Positions 1 to 8,737 are shown, numbered from the stretch's first letter. The stretch: DNA of 64,000 nt from Syntrophopropionicum propionicicum_A (GCF_048984525.1 NZ_JBMGJC010000002.1:1-64000); one strand, 5' to 3'. Numbers and translations are program-made. The notes: generated by a model from the letters alone, not told the origin.

Positions 1-44
1 AGGGTTCTGCCAAGTAATCAGTGCACATGGCTTGAACGAAGTTT

Positions 45-120
45 AAGCCAGCGTCTTTTAGGCGCTGGCTTGTAATAAGCCCTTATAGGGCTGGTTCAAA
101 CCACCCCATTTTGGGGTGGT
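45..120. terminator. Three consecutive hairpins, possible terminators
   Basis: Three perfect inverted repeats follow each other: arms 45-53/63-71 (AAGCCAGCG), 78-83/87-92 (AGCCCT) and 100-108/112-120 (ACCACCCCA). The last lies just past the 3' end of the carbonic anhydrase gene and could end its transcript, but none has a strong T tract. No gene is visible in positions 1-131. Confidence 0.4.
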
Positions 121-131
121 GATGATTCTAA

Positions 132-722
132 TTAAATAAAAACCACTTCTCCGGATCCGAGATGGTATTTGGCGCCGATTACAGTCAGGTGCCCGTCTTT
201 AATAAAATGCTTTACAATATGGCTTTCTTTAATTTCATCAATGGTGGCCTTAATATTTTCAAGGCAGCATTTTTCATACAGGTCGCTGCCCGACGCCCCG
301 GCGGCCCTTGCTTTTTCGGCTGACGGCGCGATTTTGGAAACGATCGCCGCAATACTGCCCGGCGCTTCGCCGCCGTCTACAGTAGCCTGTACGGCGCCGC
401 ACTTTTCATGGCCCATTACAACAAGGAGCGGGGAACCGAGGTGTTCAACCCCATATTCAATACTGCCGACAGCAATCGGATCAACGACGTTTCCCGCTGT
501 GCGGATTACAAAAAGATCCCCGAGGGCCTGGTCGAATATCAGTTCCGGCGGCACCCGGGAATCAGAACATGTAACAATTATGGCAAATGGTTTTTGGCCT
601 TTGCTGACCAGTTCATCCCGCCTAGCTTTTCCCGTGTCTTTAACCGCCGGATTCCCCGTAGTAAATCTTTTGTTTCCATCTTTTAGAAGCTGCAGCGCTT
701 CATTGCCTGAAATATTGCCCAT
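132..722 (-). CDS. Beta-class carbonic anhydrase
   Basis: Catalyses CO2 plus water to bicarbonate and proton in the cytoplasm. The sequence has the beta-class zinc motif CSDSRVPPE and the downstream HEKCGAV, giving the Cys-Asp-Arg and His-Cys zinc/catalytic set. It is about 196 residues, normal for the compact bacterial form. The start is taken as the ATG at 722 because a good Shine-Dalgarno (GAGAGGTG) sits 6 bases upstream; a GTG at 731 in the same frame overlaps that site and is less likely. It stands alone between the hairpins at 45-120 and a 170-base gap. In anaerobes that use CO2 or bicarbonate it would help supply carboxylases; that role is inferred. Confidence 0.93.
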   Translation of the reverse strand: MGNISGNEALQLLKDGNKRFTTGNPAVKDTGKARRDELVSKGQKPFAIIVTCSDSRVPPELIFDQALGDLFVIRTAGNVVDPIAVGSIEYGVEHLGSPLLVVMGHEKCGAVQATVDGGEAPGSIAAIVSKIAPSAEKARAAGASGSDLYEKCCLENIKATIDEIKESHIVKHFIKDGHLTVIGAKYHLGSGEVVFI

Positions 723-840
723 TAAAAACACCTCTCTATGAAAATTTTGCCAACTGACTGGACTGCTTTAATAATTATACCATTAAATCAAAAATTTTCT
801 TAAGAATAATAAAATAATATACCTGTATACATTTATTTAG

Positions 841-870
841 AAAAGGCGCCAGCCTTCGGGGCTTAACGCC
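841..870 (-). terminator. Rho-independent terminator
   Basis: On the minus strand, GGCG..AAGCC pairs with GGCT..CGCC and is followed by TTTT. It lies directly downstream of the DUF3892-type gene. Confidence 0.6.
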
Positions 871-896
871 AAATCTTCCACATTATTCAGTTTTCT

Positions 897-1112
897 TTAA
901 AAAGCGGGGAGGTTGTCCAGGTTGTTGTCTTCACTTCCGTCGGGATTGCTGCGCAGGTATTCTCTGCCGCTCCTGGCTTTTGCCACGTTAACTCCTTCAA
1001 TTTTTCCGTCCCTGGCCAGCATGATGGCGTCATTTATGCTGTACACATTGCCGCTGATCATCACATCCGTGATATCACCCTCAGAATTCTTTTTAATTGC
1101 TTCAATTTTCAT
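897..1112 (-). CDS. DUF3892-like small protein
   Basis: A 71-residue protein beginning MKIEAIKKNSEGDITDV. The pattern (charged beta strand, a hydrophobic stretch with 'INDAIMLARDGKI', then 'GVNVAKARSGREYLRSNPDG') matches the small DUF3892 family, whose function is unknown. A strong Shine-Dalgarno (GGAGGG) precedes the ATG. It is divergent from the NlpC/P60 gene and probably a single-gene transcript ending at the terminator at 841-870. Assignment to DUF3892 is from sequence memory; no function is proposed. Confidence 0.7.
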   Translation of the reverse strand: MKIEAIKKNSEGDITDVMISGNVYSINDAIMLARDGKIEGVNVAKARSGREYLRSNPDGSEDNNLDNLPAF

Positions 1113-1242
1113 TATTATCCCTCCTGTTTTAGTATGCCCAAGAGGTTTTTCAATCCATTCCGCGAATTTGATTAAAACATTTTTATTTATCAGTACTATA
1201 GGTTATCTTATTAACAGGATACTTTTTGTGGTGGCGGATGAT

Positions 1243-2322
1243 ATGGACAAAACATCAAGGGGACTTTTGATTGCTGTTATCCTGGCAGTGTTATTATACC
1301 TGGTATACCAGTTTTCCACGGGCTATCCCCTGGCAGAACGTTTAAAGCCGCCCGGGAAGAAACCAGCGCCTATTGCTCCGGATAACGGCCAAAACGCTCC
1401 TGATACGGCTGACAGCCCCGAACGGGGCGCGGTAAGGGTGGCCGCTACAGTGTTCTGGTGCGAACCGGGACAGGCCAGGGATTATGACAGGTCACTATTG
1501 AAAGAAAATAATGACCCCGCCGGCTGGGCCGGCGGAATGGATGGCGATATGCGTTTGTGGCTGGTGGGGAAAGCTGAGACCATGGCCCTTTACGGTGAGC
1601 CGGTAGTAGTCCTGGAGCGCCGGGGCGACTGGGTAAAGGTTGCTGCCGAATCACAGAAAACATCGTTAAATGTCCTGGGTTACCCGGGCTGGGTACCCGC
1701 TTCTCATATAGCAATCGACCATTTGTACAATAAAGAGCTAAAAAACCTGCCAAACGTCGTGGTGGCTGATAAATCAGCCCTGATATTTAAAAATCCCGCA
1801 CTGACAGAGCTGCGGGCGGAGGCCGGTTATATGACCAGGCTGCCCCTGCTGGAAGAGGGGGAACAGACAGTGACCGTGCGGCTGCCGGGCGGGGATTGCG
1901 GTTACCTGTCCCGCGGATGTATAAAAAAAGCCAGTGATTTGTATTTTTCACAGGCCGGTATTGTTGAAGAGGCAAAAAAATTTTTGAATTTGCGTTATAT
2001 CTGGGCGGGCACGACGCCGTATGGATTTGACTGTTCCGGTTTTACCATGCGGTTGTACCAGTCGCAGGGTATATCCATACCCCGGGATGCCGACGAGCAG
2101 GCCAGGGAGGGCACGGCTGTCGCCAGAGAGGACCTGCTGCCGGGAGACCTGGTTTTTTTCGCGGCCAAGGGAGGCCTCGGACAGATCCACCACGTCGGTA
2201 TGTATATCGGAAACGGGATGATGATCCACTCCCCCAACAGCAGCTGCGCTGTAACTATACAAGCGGTGGAAAGCGGTGCCTACGGTGAGGAATACTGGGG
2301 TGCGAGGCGCTATGCCAATTGA
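1243..2322 (+). CDS. Membrane-anchored SH3 / NlpC-P60 cell-wall hydrolase
   Basis: Predicted peptidoglycan endopeptidase of about 359 residues. Residues 5-23 form one membrane segment acting as an uncleaved anchor, followed by a proline-rich linker, one or two SH3-like segments (about 70-215, ending in a tryptophan-rich 'GYPGWVPASH' strand) and a C-terminal NlpC/P60 domain. Catalytic Cys264 is in DCSG, and the His is in 'IHHVGMYIG' near 316. The enzyme would cut the gamma-D-Glu-meso-DAP bond outside the membrane. The reading frame is open far upstream, but that part overlaps the opposite-strand DUF3892 gene; the start could also be the GTG at 1231. Its 3' end overlaps the convergent HD-GYP gene by 13 bases. 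Confidence 0.85.
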   Translation: MDKTSRGLLIAVILAVLLYLVYQFSTGYPLAERLKPPGKKPAPIAPDNGQNAPDTADSPERGAVRVAATVFWCEPGQARDYDRSLLKENNDPAGWAGGMDGDMRLWLVGKAETMALYGEPVVVLERRGDWVKVAAESQKTSLNVLGYPGWVPASHIAIDHLYNKELKNLPNVVVADKSALIFKNPALTELRAEAGYMTRLPLLEEGEQTVTVRLPGGDCGYLSRGCIKKASDLYFSQAGIVEEAKKFLNLRYIWAGTTPYGFDCSGFTMRLYQSQGISIPRDADEQAREGTAVAREDLLPGDLVFFAAKGGLGQIHHVGMYIGNGMMIHSPNSSCAVTIQAVESGAYGEEYWGARRYAN

Positions 2323-3446
2323 GTTATTAAATTATTTTTTTGCATCTTTTTAGCAGCTTCTATTTCTTCCTGGTCCATGACCTTTAAAACGGTCTTTTCT
2401 TTTTGCAGTGAAAGATCAACGTCAATCGGCTCCGCTAACTTACCGCCAGCGTCGTCGTACAGTATTTTAACTTTGGGGTAAAGAGGAAAACCTTTTGGTG
2501 TTTCAACCACTATGGCGATTTCATTCGAGCTCAACCTGACCAGGGAACCGGCCGGATAAGCGGCGATGTTGCTGAGAAAAGCGAGTACCAGTTTATAGTC
2601 AAAGAAATAGTTGCCGGAACCGGCCAGCATTTCGTACGCCTCAAAGGGCGGGTGCGCCTTCCGGTAAACCCGGTCGGCGGTCATGGCGTCAAAAACGTCC
2701 GCTATCCCCACGATCTGAGAAAATTCGTGAATGCTGTTGCCGTTAAGCCCTTTCGGGTAACCTTCACCGTTATACCGCTCGTGATGCTGCAGCGCGATTA
2801 TGGCGGACAGCACTTTTATGTTTGATTCGCCGTCGTTGAGAATAGTATATCCATATTCGGAATGCTGCTTAATAACATTAAACTCTTCATCATTCAGTGG
2901 GCCCGGCTTATTGAGGATATAGGCGGGGATGAGGATTTTGCCCATGTCATGCATCAAAGAGCCCATGCCGAGTGTCATCAGCTTTTTACGGTCGTATCCC
3001 AAAGAGATGCCGGTGATCAGAGAAAGCACACAAACATTTACCGAATGGCCGAAAAGGTAGTCATCAATACTGCGTATGTCTATGAGGTTCACCATAAGGC
3101 TTGGGTTTTCAATTAACTGGTCAATTATGCCGCTGATAGTGGACCTGGACTCATTAATGAGGGCGTTATCCAGGCGGGATTTGGAAGATTTGTTCCCGCC
3201 GAGAATATTTCTGACCAGTTTTATAGCCGCTACTCTGCTCTTTTCATCAATAACATCACTGACATAAAAGTCAGGCAGACTGTCATCGATTATATAAAGA
3301 GCCGGGATGCCCAACCTTTTCAAACTGTCAATATAACCGTCATTAAGGACGACACCCCTGCTTATTAAAGTCTCACCCCTGCTGTTAAAAATATTGTGGC
3401 CTACTTTCATGCCCGGCTTAAGTAAATTAGTCGACACTCTTCTCAT
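2310..3446 (-). CDS. HD-GYP domain protein (probable c-di-GMP phosphodiesterase)
   Basis: A 378-residue protein with an N-terminal region (1-105) like that found before many HD-GYP domains and a C-terminal HD-GYP domain. The metal and signature residues are visible: His134, HD at 166-167, KxxP region at 172-182, 'HHERYNGEGYPKGL' at 221-234, and 'DVFDAMTADRVYRK'. All are intact, so hydrolysis of cyclic di-GMP is likely. Shine-Dalgarno AGGTG lies 7 bases before the ATG. There is no sensor, receiver or membrane segment, so the input signal is unclear. It is convergent with the NlpC/P60 gene. Confidence 0.9.
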   Translation of the reverse strand: MRRVSTNLLKPGMKVGHNIFNSRGETLISRGVVLNDGYIDSLKRLGIPALYIIDDSLPDFYVSDVIDEKSRVAAIKLVRNILGGNKSSKSRLDNALINESRSTISGIIDQLIENPSLMVNLIDIRSIDDYLFGHSVNVCVLSLITGISLGYDRKKLMTLGMGSLMHDMGKILIPAYILNKPGPLNDEEFNVIKQHSEYGYTILNDGESNIKVLSAIIALQHHERYNGEGYPKGLNGNSIHEFSQIVGIADVFDAMTADRVYRKAHPPFEAYEMLAGSGNYFFDYKLVLAFLSNIAAYPAGSLVRLSSNEIAIVVETPKGFPLYPKVKILYDDAGGKLAEPIDVDLSLQKEKTVLKVMDQEEIEAAKKMQKNNLITQLA

Positions 3447-3534
3447 AGCAACACCTCAAATTTTTACACAAATATGACGTTAAAACTTCTCCTGTTAAGT
3501 TTTCGTCATAAAACGATAAATCTTTATAATCTAA

Positions 3535-3849
3535 TTACTCGTTATCATCATACATTTCACTAATCAGACAGGGTATAGAACCTGATACCAGTTCTCCTGT
3601 CTCCAATACCACGTAAATTAACCTGCCGACCGGGTTGTCTATAACCAGCTTGGGGTCAATCCAAACCTTTCTGCATTTTTCCTGCTCACAGGTGCCGTAA
3701 TCGGAGCAGTGTCCGCAGCATATGCTCCCGCAGTCCTGGTTGTCCAAAAAATGGTCGGAGCATCTTGGAAGCCCGCTGTCTCCTTCTTTAGTGTATATAT
3801 ATTGGCAGCAGTCGGCTCTTTCTTTAACACTCAAATTTGTAAAGTCCAT
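3535..3849 (-). CDS. Cysteine-rich hypothetical protein
   Basis: About 104 residues with ten cysteines, most in the first half (CC, then a run including ICCGHC and C-x4-C), suggesting metal or Fe-S binding. The second half is a small beta-rich segment ('GRLIYVVLETGELVSG'). No family was recognised. The start is placed at the ATG at 3849 because GAGGAG lies 7 bases before it; an in-frame ATG at 3864 overlaps that site. It lies about 90 bases upstream of the HD-GYP gene on the same strand and could be co-transcribed with it. Confidence 0.75.
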   Translation of the reverse strand: MDFTNLSVKERADCCQYIYTKEGDSGLPRCSDHFLDNQDCGSICCGHCSDYGTCEQEKCRKVWIDPKLVIDNPVGRLIYVVLETGELVSGSIPCLISEMYDDNE

Positions 3850-4233
3850 ATTTACTCTCCTCATTAATAAATTTAATAATGTCAGAAGGGATCGCAGTAT
3901 AATTTTATTTTATTCTTAACTAAGATCGGAAATCCTTTATTAAATTCACTCACCACTTATTTAGTATAAAAATAATTTTTAAGAGGCTGGAATGCTTGTG
4001 AACACATGCAGGGCAGATAATAAAAAAATTTAAGTGTTCTAGATGAAATAATAAATAAAATGAGGAAATAAACAATAATTTATAGGTATAGGAGACTAAA
4101 AAAACATTGTTGAAAAAATATTTTTTGTGGTAAAAGCTCATTATTTGTTTTATATTGCTATAATAATTTAAAAAAAGCCTAGGCTAAACACTTTTTGAAA
4201 ATTTACTCCGTAAAATAAAATTTCTAAGTATGT

Positions 4234-4262
4234 TTGACAAATGCTTAATTTTTTTTTATAAT
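4234..4262 (+). promoter_or_regulatory. Consensus sigma-A promoter
   Basis: TTGACA at 4234-4239 and TATAAT at 4257-4262 with a 17-base spacer, a perfect housekeeping promoter, placed 35 bases before the start of the next gene. The AT-rich 3865-4233 stretch upstream holds no convincing gene. Confidence 0.9.
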
Positions 4263-4296
4263 CTATTAATAATACTAAAAAATGGGAGTGTTGAGA

Positions 4297-4623
4297 ATGC
4301 CTTTTGAAGTTTATAAACCTCGCGGTGAAAGAGTGCCTAAATTGCCATTGGTGACTATATCAAAGAATTCTATAGTATTAAACAAACATGCCCGTGAAAA
4401 GTTGAATACAGAAAAAGTTGAGTTAGCTTATGACAAAGAAAAGAATGTTATCAGGATAAAAGCTACAGAAGACGGTCAAAATATCAAAAAGACGAAAGTA
4501 TTTAGCAGAGGATTTTTTAATCATTTTTACATAGGCGCTAAAGGTAAATATCAGGCAAAATATGACGAAAAAGAAAATGCACTTTATGTAAACCTTGATC
4601 AAAACATGGAAAGCCCGCAGTAA
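4297..4623 (+). CDS. Hypothetical protein, 108 aa
   Basis: A small basic protein beginning MPFEVYKPRGERVPK. It contains 'VTISKNSIVLNKHAREKL', 'ELAYDKEKNVIRIKA' and 'GAKGKYQAKYDEKENALYVNL', a beta-rich pattern suggestive of two related strand-turn-strand units, faintly like AbrB-type swapped-hairpin proteins; this comparison is weak. No function assigned. The ATG at 4297 is preferred because GGGAGTG lies 7 bases upstream; an ATG at 4282 overlaps the site. It has its own perfect sigma-A promoter and terminator, so it is a monocistronic, probably well-expressed gene. Confidence 0.75.
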   Translation: MPFEVYKPRGERVPKLPLVTISKNSIVLNKHAREKLNTEKVELAYDKEKNVIRIKATEDGQNIKKTKVFSRGFFNHFYIGAKGKYQAKYDEKENALYVNLDQNMESPQ

Positions 4624-4640
4624 TGCGGGCTTTACTGATT
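4610..4640 (+). terminator. Terminator hairpin containing the stop codon
   Basis: AAAGCCCGCA (4610-4619) pairs perfectly with TGCGGGCTTT (4624-4633). The TAA stop of the preceding gene (4621-4623) lies in the loop, so terminating ribosomes would sit on the hairpin. Confidence 0.75.
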
Positions 4641-4869
4641 TCTTAACCAAAACGGCCGGTGATGTAATCTTCTGTTCGTTGATCTAAAGGTTTTGTGAAT
4701 AAGGAGCAGGTATCAGGTATCCCCGCACTCAACCAGTTCGCCATTAAAAATCCCTTTCAATATCAATGTTCAGTAATGGCCTTTTATCGAACCAGCCCCA
4801 ATCATTTTTTGCATGGTTATCAGGGGGTTTTAATGTATAATTGTGATATGAGTAAAACGAGGTGTAATT

Positions 4870-5388
4870 ATGAACCAGCGGTTTTTTTACTGCCCGAAAT
4901 GCGGCGGCAGCCTGGAATATAGAAGTTACGGGGAAAGAGAAAGGCTGACCTGCACGGTCTGTAAATATATCTTTTATGAAAACCCTGTCGTGGGGGTAGC
5001 GGTAATAGTACTTAATAAAGACGGGCAGATCCTCCTGGGCAGGAGAAACGGAAGCTACAGCGGCTTGTGGTGTATACCCTGCGGCTATGTTGAGTATGAC
5101 GAGGACGTATTTGACGCGGCTGCCCGCGAATTTAAGGAAGAGACCAACCTGGACGTTAAGATTAACGGGGTTTATACGGTACAGTCAAATTTTCATAACC
5201 CGGAAACGCATACTGTGGGGATCTGGTTTATGGCCGAGGTCACAGGCGGTGAATTAACAGCGCAGGCTGACCTGGACGCGGTGGGATACTTCGACCTGGC
5301 CGCGCCCCCCGAACTGGCTTTCCCGACTGACAGCCTGGTGATCGAAAGCCTGCGGAGCAAGGTGGATTTTTGCCCCTCTCCAAAATAA
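4870..5388 (+). CDS. Nudix hydrolase with N-terminal zinc ribbon
   Basis: A 172-residue protein. Residues 8-37 form a zinc ribbon (CPKCG then CTVC), as in NADH pyrophosphatase-like and related Nudix proteins. Residues about 40-160 form the Nudix fold with a complete box: Gly of 'CGYVEYDED', then 'REFKEETNL', giving the REx2EE metal site. The substrate cannot be read from sequence; NUDT12/NudC-like nucleoside diphosphate compounds or ADP-ribose are possibilities. Shine-Dalgarno GAGGTG precedes the ATG by 6 bases. It is not obviously linked to its neighbours. Confidence 0.88.
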   Translation: MNQRFFYCPKCGGSLEYRSYGERERLTCTVCKYIFYENPVVGVAVIVLNKDGQILLGRRNGSYSGLWCIPCGYVEYDEDVFDAAAREFKEETNLDVKINGVYTVQSNFHNPETHTVGIWFMAEVTGGELTAQADLDAVGYFDLAAPPELAFPTDSLVIESLRSKVDFCPSPK

Positions 5389-5577
5389 TTTACCTTAATG
5401 GACATGATTTTGTTTACCGTAGAACAAATCCTTTGCCACTATTCAAGATATATTCATGTATAGAACTTGAGCCATAATCTGTTTGTCAACTGGAAAGGGA
5501 GATCATAAAGTTATGTCGAATACCATTTGAGTTAATAATGGGGAATTTTATATTCACTTGGAAACGGGATGTACAAT

Positions 5578-5850
5578 ATGCAGCATTATATAATACCGGC
5601 CGCCGGCCTGACTGTTTTCTCTTTCATATGCAACCTGCCGCTGGGACGGTGGCGCTCCACGGTTAAAAAGTTTTCTGTTAACTGGTTTTTAGCCGTACAC
5701 CTGTCTATACCTCTGATTATCTTCCTCCGGTTAAAACTGGGCCTCAGCGCCTGGGATATTCCGCTGAACCTGGCGGCCGCGGTGGCCGGTCAGTTTGTGG
5801 GAGGCTCTGCATGGTACAGGGAAGGGAGAAGCCGGAGCACAAACGTATAA
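5578..5850 (+). CDS. Small membrane protein, hypothetical
   Basis: About 90 residues with three hydrophobic segments ('IIPAAGLTVFSFICNL', 'WFLAVHLSIPLIIFLRL', 'LNLAAAVAGQFVGG') joined by short basic loops, so an integral membrane protein with a positively charged end. No family recognised. The start is uncertain: ATG at 5569 or 5578, neither with a strong Shine-Dalgarno. It is followed by the bidirectional terminator at 5890-5919. Confidence 0.6.
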   Translation: MQHYIIPAAGLTVFSFICNLPLGRWRSTVKKFSVNWFLAVHLSIPLIIFLRLKLGLSAWDIPLNLAAAVAGQFVGGSAWYREGRSRSTNV

Positions 5851-5889
5851 AAACTTAATAATTTAGGTACCAGGTACCAAAGATAAATA

Positions 5890-5919
5890 AAAAGAGGCAG
5901 CTGTCAGCTGCCTCTTTTT
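5890..5919. terminator. Bidirectional terminator
   Basis: AAAAGAGGCAGCTG pairs with AGCTGCCTCTTTTT around a 2-base centre. A-rich and T-rich flanks on both sides let it serve the convergent membrane-protein and zinc-ribbon genes. Confidence 0.9.
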
Positions 5920-5927
5920 CATCAGTT

Positions 5928-6224
5928 TTAGTAGGTCTGCACCTGGCGGAAACAGTCGCTGCAGTATACAGGCCTGTCTCCACTCGGCTGGAAAGGAACC
6001 TCGGTGTCTTTCCCGCAGCTGGCGCATACCACAGGGTACATTTGGCGCCTCTGGCGGAAACCGCCGCCGGTATTCCGTCTCTCGTTTTTCCGGGCTGCGC
6101 GGCAGCTCGGGCAACGACCAGGATCATTGGTGAATCCTTTTTCAGCATAGAATTCCTGCTCCGATGCGGAGAAAGTGAATTCATTGCCACAGTCGCGGCA
6201 TGTCAGATAACGGTCTTGATACAT
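5928..6224 (-). CDS. Double zinc-ribbon protein (CxxC...CxxC type)
   Basis: A 98-residue protein with four CxxC pairs in two modules: CRDC...CPSC in the first half ('LTCRDCGNEF', 'GRCPSCRAARK') and CASC...CSDC in the second ('VVCASCGKD', 'YCSDCFRQ'), joined by a basic Gly/Arg linker. It matches the widespread small clostridial zinc-ribbon family in which the first module reads 'EQEFYAEKGF'. Nucleic-acid binding is commonly supposed but unproven. A GAGGGGG Shine-Dalgarno precedes the ATG. It is downstream of thrC on the same strand, separated by 176 bases with some potential secondary structure. Confidence 0.85.
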   Translation of the reverse strand: MYQDRYLTCRDCGNEFTFSASEQEFYAEKGFTNDPGRCPSCRAARKNERRNTGGGFRQRRQMYPVVCASCGKDTEVPFQPSGDRPVYCSDCFRQVQTY

Positions 6225-6277
6225 TAAAAAACCCCCTCGAATAATTTTAGCCCCATTGGATTAGGATGTTCAAATTG

Positions 6278-6335
6278 AGTTCCCTAACCAACGTAACAGG
6301 CTGAGAGAGGGAATTGACAGACCTAACCGTGAGAA
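6278..6335 (-). other. Possible structured leader of the zinc-ribbon gene
   Basis: Between thrC and the zinc-ribbon gene, TTCCCT (6280-6285) and AGGGAA (6308-6313) can pair, and short GGTT/AACC repeats flank them. This could be a 5' leader structure on the minus strand. It does not match any riboswitch consensus I know. Confidence 0.2.
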
Positions 6336-6400
6336 CCGTTTAATTCTAACACAACATTTCCCAAAAGTCAAATATTTCAAGATGTAAAACTGTATAAAAA

Positions 6401-7903
6401 TTATATGTCAAGCAGAATATTTTTTACAACCTCAGCCATATTATCCCTGGCTGTGCTTGTCTTATGCAGGACCGGTTTCCGGTCCAGGTCCTTAAGCCCC
6501 GGCGGAATATCCGAACCGCTGGCTTTTGATAAGACCTGTAAAAGTTCGAACTCGTCTTTCCCCCTGGTTGCTTCATCACCCAGGATGGCTTTGACGACGC
6601 TTTCGTTAAACTTGAACGGGCTGGCAGTAGAGGCAACAACTGTTTTTGCGGTGTCTCCCGTGGCGCCGGTGTATTTTTCGTAGACTTTCATGCCAACCGC
6701 GGTGTGAGTATCCATAATGTACCCGTTAATCTGGTAAACTGACCTGATCGTCTCGATCGTTTCCCTGTCATCAGCATAATCCGACCACAGTATTTCCTGT
6801 AATTTGTCCCTGGTAGGCGCGTCAACCTGGTAGGACCCCGTCCCGTTTAAGTCGGCCATCCACTGGCGCACCCTGGCGGGGTCGCGCCCGGCGAGATGAT
6901 AGAGCAGGCGTTCCAGGTTGCTTGAAATTAAAATGTCCATGGAAGGGGAGATAGTCTTAACAAAGTTTCTGCTCCGGTTGTATATGCCGGTGCGGATAAA
7001 ATCAGTCAGCACGTTGTTTGAGTTGGCCGCGCAGATAAGCCTGTTGACCGGCAGGCCCATTTCCTTGGCGTAATATGCAGCAAGGATGTTGCCGAAGTTG
7101 CCTGTCGGGACCACGAAGTTAATTTTATCACCAATGGAGATAACATTTTTCGCGGCCAGGTCAAGGTAGGCTGAAAAATAGTACACTATCTGGGGCGCCA
7201 GCCTGCCCCAGTTGATAGAATTGGCTGAAGAAAGCCTGTAATTGGATTTTTGCAGATCCAGGTTATAGCCCTCGTCCGCAAAAATTTTTTTAACCCCGGA
7301 CTGCGCGTCGTCAAAGTTGCCCCGGACCGCGACGACTGCCACATTGCCGCCTTCCTGGGTAATCATCTGCAGTTTCTGGACCTCGCTGACGCCCTGCTCC
7401 GGGTAGAAAACGATAATCCTGGTGCCGGGCACATCTTTGAAACCTTCCAGGGCGGCTTTGCCGGTATCTCCGGAGGTGGCCACCAGAATTACAATAGTAG
7501 ATTTCTCTCCGGTTTTAACGGCCGCCTTGGTCAGGAGATGGGGCAGGATCTGCAGGGCCATATCTTTAAAGGCGCAGGTGGGGCCGTGCCAGAGTTCAAG
7601 TATGTACAGCGAGTCGTTCAGCCTGTGGACCGGGGCAAAATATGGCGAGTCAAAACTCTCAGTATTGTAGGCCAGCTTCACGCACTCCCTGATTTCTTCT
7701 TCAGAATAATCGTCCAGGTATTCCTTTAATATTAAATATGCCCGTTCCCGGTAATCAAGGTTAACCATATCGAGCAGCATTTTCCTGTCAAAAACCACGT
7801 TTTCACTGGGGACGAACAGCCCTCCGTCAGGTGATATGCCAAGCTTGACAGCCTCTGCCGCCGATACCCGCCTGTAATTGCCCCTGGTGCTTTCGTAGAG
7901 CAT
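6401..7903 (-). CDS. Threonine synthase
   Basis: Converts O-phosphohomoserine to threonine and phosphate using pyridoxal phosphate. At 500 residues it is the longer bacterial/fungal-type threonine synthase. The PLP lysine is Lys113 in 'HGPTCAFKDMALQ', and the phosphate-binding 'ATSGDTGKAALEGF' and 'PTGNFGNILAAYYAK' segments are present. Shine-Dalgarno GGAGGC lies about 9 bases before the ATG. No other threonine pathway gene is adjacent, so it appears as a single gene. The family match is strong over the full length. Confidence 0.96.
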   Translation of the reverse strand: MLYESTRGNYRRVSAAEAVKLGISPDGGLFVPSENVVFDRKMLLDMVNLDYRERAYLILKEYLDDYSEEEIRECVKLAYNTESFDSPYFAPVHRLNDSLYILELWHGPTCAFKDMALQILPHLLTKAAVKTGEKSTIVILVATSGDTGKAALEGFKDVPGTRIIVFYPEQGVSEVQKLQMITQEGGNVAVVAVRGNFDDAQSGVKKIFADEGYNLDLQKSNYRLSSANSINWGRLAPQIVYYFSAYLDLAAKNVISIGDKINFVVPTGNFGNILAAYYAKEMGLPVNRLICAANSNNVLTDFIRTGIYNRSRNFVKTISPSMDILISSNLERLLYHLAGRDPARVRQWMADLNGTGSYQVDAPTRDKLQEILWSDYADDRETIETIRSVYQINGYIMDTHTAVGMKVYEKYTGATGDTAKTVVASTASPFKFNESVVKAILGDEATRGKDEFELLQVLSKASGSDIPPGLKDLDRKPVLHKTSTARDNMAEVVKNILLDI

Positions 7904-7997
7904 CTTTTTATTTGCCTCCTGAAAAATGATAGCGACATTAACATTAAACTATATAAACACCTGATAGTAAAGGATTAAATGAAAAAGCCCCTCCCAG

Positions 7998-8339
7998 CTA
8001 TTTTAGCTTATATCTGGAAGCTATATTTTCAATTTTTTCCCAAAGCACCTTTATCTCTTCCGGAGATCTTCCTTCTTTTTCCCATTCATTAATAACCTTA
8101 ATGTAATGAACAATAATATCCATGTACTTTGAAGGAGTTAAAATGTTGGTTCTCCCGAGTAAATAGTCAGTACTGACATTGAAGTAGTCCGCTATTCTTT
8201 GAAGTGTTGCATAATCAGGTTCCCGTTGTCCTATTTCATACATCGATAATGCGCCTCTAGATATTTTAAGTATTTTTGCAAGTTTAATTTGGGTTAATTT
8301 CTTTGATTTTCTTAAGGAAATGAGCCTTTTTTTAAACAT
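7998..8339 (-). CDS. XRE/Cro-CI family regulator
   Basis: A 113-residue DNA-binding protein. Residues 1-60 form a classic helix-turn-helix of the Cro/CI type ('LTQIKLAKILKISRGALSMYEIGQREPD'), ending in the 'FNVSTDYLLGRTN' signature common in Firmicute phage and mobile-element repressors. The short C-terminal helix has no protease or ligand domain. The ATG at 8339 is chosen because GAGGG lies 6 bases upstream. It is divergent from the phage tail element that begins to its right and is the only candidate repressor for it; that link is inferred from position. Confidence 0.85.
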   Translation of the reverse strand: MFKKRLISLRKSKKLTQIKLAKILKISRGALSMYEIGQREPDYATLQRIADYFNVSTDYLLGRTNILTPSKYMDIIVHYIKVINEWEKEGRSPEEIKVLWEKIENIASRYKLK

Positions 8340-8568
8340 TATCAACCCTCACTAATTCGCTAAAATACGACAATATATTTCATTGACTGCCACGAAACGT
8401 TGCATTATTATAAAACAAAATATTTCAATTTTCTACACCTTTAGAATGATAATCTTAATTTTTTTTATTCAGTATTTTACATATTAAAGTAGATATGTAT
8501 AAAAATTCTGATAATATTATAAATCTACCAATTCTATATAATTATAATCTTTTGGAGTTAAATCAACT

Positions 8569-8645
8569 AGAAATACATAACCGGTAGTTGGACAGGATTG
8601 TGGAGTACAGCTTGAAGCTGGCGGTTAAAACAGTCTGCATGATAA
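8569..8645 (+). pseudogene. Remnant of the late-activator gene 3' end (copy A)
   Basis: About 75 bases align, with substitutions and small gaps, to the 3' end of the intact activator gene (around 9661-9735), including shared 'AGAAATACAT', 'GGACAG.ATTGT.GAGTACA'. The copy has no open frame and is followed, as in the intact copy, by the late-promoter-like element. Confidence 0.6.
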
Positions 8646-8669
8646 GGTTGAAAAATTTTTAGTTTTTAT

Positions 8670-8737
8670 CTGCACGGTGCCGCAAGAGTTAAAAGCCGAT
8701 CCATAATGCTATTAAGGGAGCTGCCGCCAAGGCGGCT
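8670..8737 (+). promoter_or_regulatory. Late-promoter-like element A
   Basis: CTGCACGGTGCCGCA at 8670-8684, 18 bases, then ATAATGCTAT at 8703. GCCGCA falls at the -35 position 17 bases from CATAAT (8702-8707). A GCCGCC/GGCGGC hairpin (8723-8736) followed by TTTATT comes right after, like an early terminator. Confidence 0.55.

Noticed and set aside
913..1242. N-terminal extension of the NlpC/P60 reading frame
   Set aside because: It overlaps the well-supported minus-strand DUF3892 gene and has no start signal; the true start is near 1243.
3950..4141. Minus-strand open frame of 63 codons in the AT-rich gap
   Set aside because: Phe/Tyr/Lys-rich low-complexity translation with no start signal; an artefact of base composition.
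6270..6340. GGCTGAGAGAGGG in the thrC to zinc-ribbon gap suggested a TPP riboswitch
   Set aside because: The rest of the thi-box consensus is missing and the strand is opposite to both flanking genes.
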